Positions 38,401 through 50,400 of a stretch of DNA of 64,000 nucleotides are shown here, one piece after another. Each line of letters opens with the position of its first letter. The stretch's first letter is position 1. The stretch is taken from assembly GCA_023333565.1 (NCBI GenBank), contig JAJKFH010002994.1, forward strand, positions 1,860,001-1,924,000, in the 5' to 3' direction. The notes beneath the pieces are model-generated. The model did not search any database. It was not told the DNA's origin and saw only the letters and a program-made list of their open reading frames with translations. The DNA comes from Puffinus mauretanicus (Eukaryota; Chordata; Aves; Procellariiformes; Procellariidae). The position numbers and the translations under genes were made by a program.

Positions 38401-41400
38401 TAACACATCCTTATTTCTATCCACTGAAATTACTAATAGCTTAATTCACTCTCTTTTTTTTTTGTTCTTGTTTAAATCAGAGCCATTCCTGTTGGGTAAG
38501 AGAGCCTGAAATGCAATTTACACTGACAATGTAAAGCAGCCTTACAGTAAACACATACCTAGCCCTCTGCATTCCCTCCAATGATCAGAAACAATAAAAC
38601 AGCTATTTATGAAACAGAAAGGTCAATCTAGGATGCACTTCTGCAGGGGACAGACGCATACAGCTAGGGGGTGGGAAAGTTTGAGACACAGTGCTACTGG
38701 CCTAAAGGGGTTTTGGTTATTAACTGCGTGGAAGGCACCCCCACTGCAGCCCATGCTGCAGTGAAAATCCAGACAGGCCTCATTCCCTGCTCATGCACAG
38801 TGAGCTGTGCAGTCACCCTGCAATGTTTTATTGATAAGGCTCAACTAATTTTGTGTTAGTCAGGCACATGCAATCAACCATCAAAAATTGAATCTATAGT
38901 ACAGGTGGTTTTAAACTAGACACAGAAGCACATGGCCTAGAAAATGCAGGACAGCTGGCAAGGCGCGGAACAGACTCAGGAAACTAACCTCGAGTTAGCA
39001 TTAGGAAGCAAGGATTACAACATGCTGCATTAATACAGAAGAACATCTTACCAATAAGAAAGTAATCAAGGAGTAAGTGACTGAAGGCAACCCCTACAAC
39101 AATCAGGCCTCAACCCTGAAAGCTGCAGGCAGTTTTTAAAGGAGATGCTACCAAAGAACCCCCGTGACTGTGAATATATAAGCTACTTCCACAACTTCAG
39201 TCACATACCTGAAGCAGCAAGGCAGTATTTGCAAAAGCTCTCCCCCCAGGAAGCCCACTTCTCAAAACTGGGCAGCCCTAAAGGCAGCAATGAGCATATT
39301 AAGCATCATCTGAGCTGCCGTGATTAAGTGACTTCTCTGATTGACTATTTAATACAGCTTTGTTTGTTTGCTTTCCTTCTTACCTGCTGATGTTCCCTGG
39401 CTCCCGCTGTGATAGACTTGACAAGAATATCTACTAATGGCTTACACATGATCTGTAACAAAGAAAGACCCAGTCTCTTATTAGTGGTTTGCTGACAGAC
39501 AGGTTTGTTTTTCAAGCAAAACAGTCTATATTTTACACAGCTTCTTGAGTGAGACAAGAATGCCACAGGAAAGAAAAGTGCCCAGAGATCAGCAACAGCT
39601 TATTTGAAAATTAACAGCTTTGCTCACACCAGCCCTGAGTGAAGTCTTGATCACAAGGAAATCAGCAGCAAAACTCTTAAACTGGAAAAATCAGGCAAAG
39701 ATTTCGCCTCCTGTGTTCTGCCTGGTTCTTGATTTAAGTCTGCATCTGCCTGATACTTTACGTAGGCAGTTCAGTTCGCACAGAGGAACAGTCCCAGAGG
39801 TAAAGGAGAACATGCCGAGTTAGACTGGAGAATGTCAGCATTTGGAGAAGGCTCTGAACCCACATGCTAAAGGGGCCAGAAACAACTGTGTCAGGAGGAA
39901 AGCCTCCCTGGAGACAGGTTATCTTAAAGTTGTCCCCTGCAACAAGTCTTGATCAAAACAACCTTTCTAGAGGAAGGGTACTTGTCAGCAAAGCTTGATG
40001 AACCTGTGTTCTGGCCTAATCCACCAATTTCTGTTTATAGGCAAAGTATTTCCAAATTGAGGAGCACAAGGAATCCAGACACAAGAAATGAGAAAGCATC
40101 TGGATTGCAAATACCTTACTGGCATACCTCTAATGTCGTCTATCAGGCACCGGAAGGTCTGGCCCTGACAAAGCATGGACAGTAGTTTGCTGCACAGTTC
40201 ACTGACATATCGTGCATATGGTTATTCCAACCACAACACCTGAAATGGCTTCTTTTTTGGGGTAAGAAGATGTGGTGGTGCATTCATACCCCCCCCCTTC
40301 TTTAAGCGGCCTCTAAACCACTCACTCGCGACAAATGACTACTAAAAGAACAGATAGCTCTAGCAAGTGGACAAAGCCCAGCTTTAAACAGGCCAGTATC
40401 TGTGTATAACATTACCTTTCTTTTATAAAAAGGACAAGCTTAAAGATTTTAAAAGACATTTCTGCAAGGAACAGTCGCATGGAATCCATAGGCTCTAGAA
40501 ACCTGCAGATGGGATCTTAAGCTTGCTGTCCATGTGGGCAGCACGCAACCCTTCTCTTCCCCCTATTTCAGTAATTTATGTAGGTGGCATCGTGGGCTGG
40601 TGTCCTAAGAAACCTGGTATGCAGAAGAACTCTCCTGCATGGATTCCCTCAGAGTCTGAAAGCATCTTCCCCCAGTTACACAAGCCTATGTCTCCTCCCA
40701 CCCTCCTGTCAGACATCAATTCTAAAAGGTTGAAGCCCCTGAGAAAGGGCTTCTGGCAACTGTTTCTACCTCACTCTGACCTAAAAATCCCTGAAGAACT
40801 GTATGACATTCAGACCCAAGACCTGTTTCTTAAAAGCTGGCTGTCCTCATAGTGGAGACCAGCTCCAGGCATAGGTCAAGTTTGCAGGAAATACCTCAGA
40901 CATTTCAGACACTGATACTGTCTGAACATCCAGCTTGCAGATTAGATTCCAATTAGACTCTCTGCTCTACAGTCTCTTGGAAGAAAACTGATAAACTGAG
41001 CATGCAGACAGAGCAAAGCTAGACTGGAGCTACATTAGCTGTTTAAATAGGCTTGCCTCTTCTGCCTTTGTGCAAACCTTGCTCATCCACGTTGTCTTGA
41101 ATACCGGTAAAAAGTATTAGGCTATGCTTAAAGAGCAGCCTTCTGTTCATCTACGTTCTCCATGCAGTATCCCAATCCAAACCACAAATGAGATCCTGGC
41201 CTTCTGCAGCATTGCTATCAAAACACGCAGTATTAAGAGTCTGAGCAGGTGAAGATCCTAGGAAACCTTACAGCAGTTTTAAAAGCCTGCAATAAAGTGG
41301 AGAAGTTTCTCTCCCTACTTTCCCCAGAATTACAACTGTACTTCAGAGCCACCAGAAGACAACATACCACAGAGTCAGCAACACTTACCGGGAAGCGTCT

Positions 41401-44400
41401 GAAGAGATCAAGGAACATGGAGCTTGTAAGGGCACTGTTCCGTTTAGTCAAGAATTGTGTCAGTGCTTGCTGATATATTACAGTCACCCTCTCCATATCC
41501 AAACAACCTGTGCTCAAAAGCTATAGGGAAAAAGCAGAACAAAAAAGTTTCCAGTGAAACACAAGGATGAATCACTAACAATGAAGTAATTAATTTCTAC
41601 AGATTTTTCCAACAACTAGATAATCCTGGGTAGTTTATATAGGCCTACAAGATACAACACAGAACCATGAAGAAAAAACAAAGTGGGCCCCAAACATGCT
41701 CTCCCAAGTATCGACAGCCATATGACCATGTTAGTGAAGGGCAGCACAGCTTTCTAGTACAACTACATACACCGCATGTAGCGTGGTGTAGTGTGGGGGC
41801 TGTACTTCTAGGTTTGTGGTGGGCATGTCTAACGCATATTAGGTTCACAGAGCACTCAAAGACCATCCTGCAGCAGCTGTGCTGTGCACATGGTGTTCTC
41901 AGCTATAGAGCTATTTGAATCTGTAGATATTAGTGTATGTAGATCTAGATCTCTATGCAGCTATGTCCAGGATTTCTAGGTACCCTGCAGACAAGCCCTA
42001 GCTCTGATCAGGGATCCAGCAACCCCAGAACTGTGTAAATGCTCTAATATCCCCCTCTGGTGGGGAACAAGAAATCCAGGCACGCAGCAACCAGCTGAGA
42101 CCTGCACAGGCCATATGGATCTAAACTAACACAGGGGTGAATGAAGAGCGAAGTGCGGAGCATCGCATCCCGACATTCCTGACTGTTCTCATATTGCCAG
42201 GGAAGCACAGCTTTCTGGGAAGAAAGAAAAATTAATGCCCAAGAGGTCATGAACGTCTGCCTAAGCAATTTTTCCATGGCCCCATAGCAAGTGAAAGCCA
42301 TGTTAATGTTGTGTCCTGTTCTCTGGTTGAACTCCCAGTGCTACTGCAGCTGAACACAGGCTGGAGTGGAACAGGGGAGATGGATTTTGAAATATATGAC
42401 CCCAGTTTCCTAGACAAGTGTCTATACTTAGCACTTATTTGACGTACACATCTGCAGGTTAAAAAATTGATTCCTCCTCCCATGCAGTTGTTTACTGTAA
42501 AAAATTTCTTCTACAGTAACAGGCTTTTCCATAAATTTGGCCACTGCAACATAGGGTCTGCTCTAGTTCCACTTTGCTGCTTACTGAAAAGCTCCAGATT
42601 ATGCTCACAAAGCACTGCTCACTGGAAACACACCACACCTTTGTCTCTGGTTCCCCACTGCAAAACCTTCCCGGCCTCAACACAATGTCAGCAGCAGCAA
42701 CACACAAACTAAACTGTGTCACTTCCCTCAAACCGGCAACTCACTTTAGCTGCTGGCTGTGTCCTTGGCTGGTCAAGACCACAGCTCTGTTCCCACAGGA
42801 ATAATAACCTTCCCTGTGAGGCTCCACAAAGATGCTGTGAAGCATGTCTCACCCTCACCTCAACATCAAGTATGTTTTTATATTCCCCACAGATCTCCTA
42901 CTTTGTTTTCCTTTCCGGAAAGGCCCAGCACAGAACAGAGCTGCTTGAATTAACACTCTTAGTCTCTCACTAAGCCTTAGAAACATTGGCTGTATCTTTT
43001 CAGCCGCTAATAATATGTCAGTGTTTGTAATTTCCAGGCCCTCCCTTGTCATGAGGTAGCCCTGTTTATTCTCCTCCCCCACAAAACATCAACAGGATTA
43101 AGGCACTAATTCCTGCACATAATTTGAGGGGTTTAGAGGCAAGTATGAGGCTAGCTGGCAAAACACTACTTGCTAGGTTTCTATGGAGGTGACTGGACTG
43201 GGCTGCCCAATATACAGGGTCACCAAATTCAGACCTGTGAAATTCAACAGAGACAGTAGGTGAAACGGAACCAGACAGTAAGGCTCCCCGAGTAATAGAC
43301 ACCCACAGCACAACCAGATGAAGAGTCTCCCTGCAAACAACTACCACTGAAATCAGGGCTGCTCCACACTCTCTTCACCCTCAGCCCAAACCTCAGAGAG
43401 ATAGGAGTTCACTCTCATCCACCACTGTCCTGTGCCTCCCTGCTCCCCAGCACCCTCCCGGAAAAGAACTCAGAGTGACTGCCAGGAGATAAATGGAAAA
43501 AATAGCAAATCAGCCAGGAGAGCAGCATAAATATACATCAGGCTTCTTCGGCAATTAACCCGGATCCACTGTACATCAGCAGCCCCTGGTGGCTATGGCA
43601 AGCAGGCTCTGCAAAGGCAGGAGGGTGAGGGCCAGAAGGGGATGGGGAATTTGACAGCTTTATGGAAGAGAAATCATGCAGACAGGTATCTGCAGGAACA
43701 GGACCAGTGAGACTGAATAAGCAAGGCCTACTCAGCAAAATGGGGTAATGCAACTTTACTGGCAAAAAACTGCCTCAAGAGCAGCCTGCTGTCTTACCTG
43801 ACAAGCCTGCGGGATGGTGTTGCTCTGTTTCTCTGGCAGAGGGGTAGGACGATTTGATGACTTATCGGATGTGTTTCCTCTCAACACTTTGAGCAAGTAT
43901 AATGAGGCACTAAAAAAGAAAAGGAAAAGGGGAGAACATAGGAGTTACCACAGTGTCACAGTGCCACTGCAAAGCCACCTGAGGCCAAGTGATGCAGGCA
44001 ACTTATTCTGTACCAAGGGGGGTTAAAGAGTCCGAGAGGGTGCCTTCTCTCAGTCTAATCCACTCTTGCCAGACCTAAAGACAAATAATCTTAGGAGGCT
44101 GCATCATTTCATTATCTGCCACTGCAGTCAGACATCCCCACTATCAGCCTGGTTTCCTCAAGCTCATGCTGCTTGCTATCAATTTTGAGTAGCACTGCTT
44201 GAGGACTTCTGCATTTGCCCAGGATTTCCGAGCCTGCACAGCTCAGTCAGTGCTACAGCGCAGCCCTCTCAGTCCAGACTGCAGAAGAGACTCGGGCAGA
44301 TCAACTGAGAGAGCACGCAGACAGCTTGCTGCTTTTGTGAAATGTTGTATTAACTGGGCACGGCTCCACTCAGGACTGCCACCACCAGGAAGCTGTCAGG

Positions 44401-47400
44401 GAGCCATACAGCACACACAGCCAGTCCTGTGTTGCCAGGAGGTACCACGGTTCCTGCACAGCCACGAGCCAGGTGTGCTGCAGAGCCAACACTGCCCAAT
44501 GGCACTGGGTTGACCATGCAACATGGTACCCACTGCATACACAGTTGTGTTGAGAAATCCCAGTCAGAGTATGAAAGTCCTCCAGAAACTGCCTGCAAGT
44601 CACAAGAGAGCCTATTGGTAAATGGCACTCCCATTTACACTGGGAAACAGCAAGATTGTTCATGTTTCCTAACAAATACACATATGGCTTATCCTTATCC
44701 ACCTGTATTCAGCAGCAAAGGAGTGAATACTGGTACATACAGTCAGGACTCATAATCATTTTGTCCTCATATTGCTATCATGGAGACAGTAAACCACTGT
44801 ATTTACAGAACGATCATTGCAGATTGACTATAAATTACACTCATCCCCGCACTGAATCACACACAATTCATTACTCCCCAATGAAGCCTCAAGGAAGCGC
44901 TTCCCATCACTATCAGCAAAGCTCTACCAGACCATTTCTGTATCACAGAGCCCATAGAAGATGATCACCAAAAAATGGATGTCTGTTTGAAAATGCTTCA
45001 GACTGCCAGGATGACTGACTAGTCCTCCTGTAAGACACAGATGCTGGCACCTAGCCTTCATCGAGTCTCTCGCTTCTCTGAACTGTTTTAACATGCAACA
45101 TTATGCCTGTGTACAGACCAGCCCACAGCACCAAGTAGAGAGGCTCCTTTTTAACACTGACCTGAAATAATAGAGAGCCACTGAAGAGTCAGTGTGCTTG
45201 CAGGCTTTCTTCACAAGCCTCTCCACAAAAGCGTGCAAATCTTCTTGCAGGGCATCCACTCTCTTGCAGTACTGCTTAGTTCGGCACAATGAGTTCCTGA
45301 AAGAGCATTAAAAACAAACCCAAAGCCATTACCTACAGAAAGAGCTCTGGGAAACAGATCGCTATGAACCCTTATCGCTGGGCTCAGGGCAACACATAAA
45401 CAAAAATGGTGCTAGCTGTGGGCATTGCTGTGGCAAGAAGGGTGAGTAGGTACTGCGTCTTCAAGCACCTATTTAGGCATCAGAGTCAACCTTCCTCCAG
45501 AGCTCCCACAAAGGGGATTGGCTGCCTCAAACCCTGTTTCTGCAGAACTGCTTCTCAGGGGGTAGAGAGCCGCACTGAAAATGCTTTAGAGCAGCGCTGA
45601 GGATGTCAGGGAGTGGTGTATAGAGGACACATCATGACACACCATGCATTATGTCTGTGTCTAGCTTGTATCATGCCTCACTTCTGGCCGTGAACAGAGA
45701 ATTTGCACTCTGTCTGTCTCAATAATAACTTGTTGGGAGTTTCGTTCCAGCCACAGCAGCAACTCTGTAAGCCTAGGGAGTTGTTGCACGGTCTGACTCG
45801 GAGGTCAGAGGCCTGTGGAGATATTTAGTGACATGGCACCGTGCCTGCAATACCAATGTTTGTTCTTAAGGTTTCCACCTGCAAACGGGTTTGACACTTG
45901 AAGTCCCTTAGACTAAAAACCCAGATCCTAATTTCTTTCCTGCAGGTTATGACTAAGCATTGTCTGCGTATGTGGTGCTGGTAACCTAATTCTACACAAT
46001 CTATAAAGCAATCATCTTCAATCTTAGAAAGACCAACTTCTGGGATTCAATCACCACTACTGGTGTCTATCAAAAGCCATTGACTATTATCTGGACGACT
46101 AAGGACACTTACTTGAAGATATTAGCTGTTTTCTGGAGGAAGTCAACCTCCTGCTTGTCAGAGTCTGAGCTCATGCACTGTTCAATCACCCGGAGCAGGG
46201 GCTCAATGATGTCAAACACCAAGGGGTTCTCTGATTGCTTAGTCAGGAACGCTTCAATCAGATCCAGCACCTGCAAACACAGAGTTACCAACATGAGAAC
46301 TAATGCAGACAGGGAAAGATGATGGATCTACCCAGAGCAGCTCCTTCAGATTGAAGTGGGCTACATAGCAGCTGGAGGAGGCTGAAGAAATCCATTTGCA
46401 GCTGAGATCTGTACACCTTCTGCTATCATTTGTAGTGTTAGGGCATGAGAAACTGAAAATTAAAAATTTGAAACTGAAGATTAAAGGCTGTCTGTTGACT
46501 TCAGCTTTATTTTGTGCAGTGAAACCATTTAGAAACAGCAATTATGAGAAACACTGCCACCTGGCCAGACCTGCAGTCACTATAAATTGGTACAGATCTC
46601 TGTTAGCACCATTGATTGATAGCTCTCACCCCTGCAAGCCCCCCTTGACTTCCAGACAGTGCATTAGCATAAAATCAGCTTCTTATAGCACAGCATCAGC
46701 ATGAAAATGCAGTAAAACCAACGGCTCGCTACACCATTCAGCCTTCATCTTGGCTAATCCGACACCAGACATTTCTACGTGTGAGCGGCTGGAGCTGTCC
46801 CTGGATGCCCAAATATCCTAGACCGTCCGTGCTGACACCAGGTGGCCTGAAGTCAGTATTACAGTCACAAATAACCAGGGCGTGTTAATCTTAATCCTCC
46901 TGATTTTACTAGCATAACAAGCCAAAAAAAAGCTTAGACCGCAAAATCACCAGAGAGATTTTATACGTCACACTAAGGCACATCAAGCTTGTCCAGTTTA
47001 CAAAAACTGACAGGCATCTACCTTTGGGTAGGTGTGGGGAAGGATCTAATAAATTGAAGCATTTCAGATCAGCAAATGGAAACCACAGTTCACTTTTTGA
47101 AAGAACAGTCCTGTTTTCTGTTTTGAAGTAGGCCTGACCATGATATTGCTGTGCCAGGTGCTGTACAAAGCCAGAACAATCCATTCCCAACCTCCAGGAG
47201 CTTATGACATACATGAATGTCCAAGCTGTTCAGCATTAAGTAGCTCATGGCATGCGATAGGCTACAACTAAGGTACTAGTAAGCCAAAGGTCTTCACATC
47301 AAACACTTATCTCCCACCTTAATCTTGAAATCCCTCCGTAGGATCTTCTCTTTCCGCAACCTGTCTTTCTCATCCTTCTTTGCCTGGATCCGTTTCTGCT

Positions 47401-50400
47401 GCTCCGCAAAAAGGGCTGAGATGTTCTTGTCAAGAGCCATCATTGCCTCATCATCCAGCTCTTCATCACTCTCATCTCCTCCCTTTTGTTTTTAGAATGC
47501 AAAAACATGTCATCTCATGTACTTCAAAAAGACAGTGGGGAGAGAACCACAGCCAAGACCAGACTCACAGTAGGGATGCAGCTATCTCTAGACCCAGAAT
47601 AACAACACGGGAAGGAAAAACAGATGCTCAGACCCATGAGAAATCTAGCTCATATTTCCTATCAGGTAATTCTGGCTGCACAGTACTAACACGCAGAGCT
47701 AGAGGATCAGGAGAGGGAAGAGTCTGAGGTTTTGACACTGACTCCCTCTGTGCTGTTGCTCCTTCAGTGAAGAGGTTAATATGTTGCTATGTCTGTAGCC
47801 TTTATAAGAATCATTAAACCACATTCCAACGCTGCTACAAGAAGTCTCCAGGGTGGGCTATAGGGATCACGCTCCTCCACACAGGCCAGCCAATACAGGC
47901 ACCATGTAACAGTATCTCAATGCTTTGGCTCACGTCAATCTCATTTATTACAGGCAGGAATACAAGCTATATCAGGCTGGACTGGACAAGCTAAAGCACT
48001 CAAGACACACTAACAATAAATAAAAGAACAAGTGACTTATTCCCATAGCTTACTTTGAAGATCCTGACCTCCTGCTTCAAATGCCATACAAAGATGACTG
48101 CCAGGGTTATCACTGCATGGGCTCAGACAGGATGTGGGTATTAGAGAATCTTTCACCACTCCAAACCTCCCGGTATCTGTATCCAAGGTAGGCAGTGAAA
48201 ACGTACCAATGCGTTCCCTGCTTGGAGAACATTCATCAGCTGACTGCGAAAATCATCATCAACTTCTTCATTCTCTTCCTCATCTCCACTGTCATTCTCT
48301 TCCTCAGTGTCGCCTCCATCTGAGGAGTCCTCGCTTCCTTCCTCGTCCTGAGGAAGAAAAGTTCATCTCCTGACCCCACCGTTCTTCAATCCCTACTCAA
48401 TTCTCAGAAATAAAAACTCAAGCCTCCCCTCACCCCACTGCCTTGCTTCCAGCCCTCAGATTCATGTAAAGACACCTCAGATAACGAGATACCAGATCTT
48501 CATAAGAACTAAAAGCAGAACATAATAACAGACTTCCCTGTCATATTAAATAAGTATCAAAAAGAAGCTTCCAAGGAACAGCTGAAGTAACAGTCCCATC
48601 TGACTCTCCTTTCTGCTAATGCTTGTAATGGTTTGTGACTCGAATCTCTGCAGTTCTTAAAACCGGAGATCTTGAATTCAGATGGCTGTGCATCACAGAA
48701 ACGATTCAGTCTGTGGCTGCAAAAAAAGAGGGGCCTGTGCTAATTTCAGGATGCAGTCATTTGTTCTCAGGAAGTCATCTATTCAAACAGCCATACCTAC
48801 AACAGCATTTTCCTTCAAGGCCAAGAGACTAATAACCATGCACTTCCAACAAGCCATTTGTGTGTTGCACTTTTAAAATAAATCTTAATAGAGCAACAGC
48901 CATTTTACTCAAGACAGAGCAGTGCAATTACGTCTATTACCACAGATCAGGAGAAACATTATTTTTAAACAGTGAAGGTCTGAAGAGTATTTGTCACTGG
49001 CAATGGCACATCAACTACCGTGTCCTCTGCAGATTTGACGTTTTTGTCCGATTCTTCCATCACAACTACAGCACTTTCTTCATTTTGCTCTTGGTATGGG
49101 TCAAGAACCTGCAAAAAAGAGGGACTTGTGTTTTTTCAGTGTTTTGTTTTGATGCATCTCTTCTGTACAACAGACAGGAATTTTGGCACAGTAAGCCAGT
49201 TGAATAATGAAAGAGTAAGTAAGGGCATTCATCTTGCTGGCTTACAATATCATGTTTGTTAATATGCTAAGTTCTTTCTATATGTACCAAAAAAGGTGGA
49301 GAAAACTGGAGGTTGGTGACATCACACGTTTTGATTTGTTACAAATGAAGTATTAGGTTCATCACACAAAGTACTTGACAGCACATCTTTGCAATCCACA
49401 TATTACTCTCTCAGAAGACACCACCTTACTCAGTGGTACGACCAATTCAGATTTTCAGTGTCACTTGTTTTTAGCACCTCTATGCTTAGTCTTTCTAGAA
49501 GAACGAAGTTGCTACCATTTATATTCACATATAAAATCTACCAGCTATATAAACGACCCAGAAATTTCTTTAGCCTAAAACTACCAAAGAATACAGCTTA
49601 AAGTTAGCAGATCTCAGCTCCCATTAAAAAAACAAACAAAAAAAACCCGGAAAAACAACTCTCTGTAAGCACACATTGTCAGACATTTTCTAAATCAAGG
49701 AGACTTTTATTTAATTCCAAAATAGAGACGTGCTTGTATGTCTGTTAGGGACAAGACAGGCGAACAGTACAATGCCCTACTAGAGCCTCACTTACATCCA
49801 GGATCAGCTGCAAGCCCCTCTTGGTCAGGTTAGGGCATATCCGTACAAACACGCTCTTGGAAATCCGACGTATGAGTAGGCTGGGCTGGGCAAGGAGGGA
49901 GAGAAGGATTTCCACCATCACCTCAACCCATCCTGGCTCTGCACTGTCTGCACAGGAACAAACAAACAATGACAGGAGAGGGCAAAATCACTACACCGGC
50001 ACATTAATAACAGACTGCAGAAAAATTCACCAAAGAAAAAAGACATAGTTCTTCTAGCTGACTATTGGAAGTACTCATTCAGCAACGTAGACCAGAAATA
50101 AAGTGTGAAGCTAAAGATTGTACCTGCATTGGAAGGCTACAAACCATAGGGAAGAACATGCCTGAAATTGTCTTTAGGCCACTGCAAAGCCTTACCAGGT
50201 AACAAAACCTACTATTCATTAAATCTTTACTTAGATTAACAGTTCTGCAAATCATGCGACACTTACCTGGCCACATTAAAGCAATCAGCAGCTAGTCAGC
50301 AAAAGTATATACATTTTGTAGTGTTTCCAATGAAATCACAGCAGCCCTGATGAAAAGTGCTGACATTTGAAACTGGTCCATTAGTCCAGAAGTTTGGGAA

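Larger units (their letters stand above)
17516..39383 (-). other. Intron 23 (21.9 kb)
   Basis: The largest intron, about a third of the window. It contains a possible MIR fossil, scattered A-runs (25032-25045, 28339-28354, 29253-29265), AT-rich patches, a small CpG cluster near 25.75 kb, a G4-capable tract at 37.93 kb, an 18-bp tandem repeat at 37.06 kb and a possible DNA-transposon remnant at 27.66 kb. The longest open frame (21515-22201, plus strand, 228 codons) has no recognisable domain. No nested gene is supported. Confidence 0.85.
43910..47317 (-). other. Introns 20, 19 and 18 (1252, 816 and 1047 nt; exons 20 and 19 lie within this interval)
   Basis: Intron 20 is 43910-45161, intron 19 is 45297-46112 and intron 18 is 46271-47317. 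I see no RNA gene, repeat array or extra exon in them. Confidence 0.8.
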
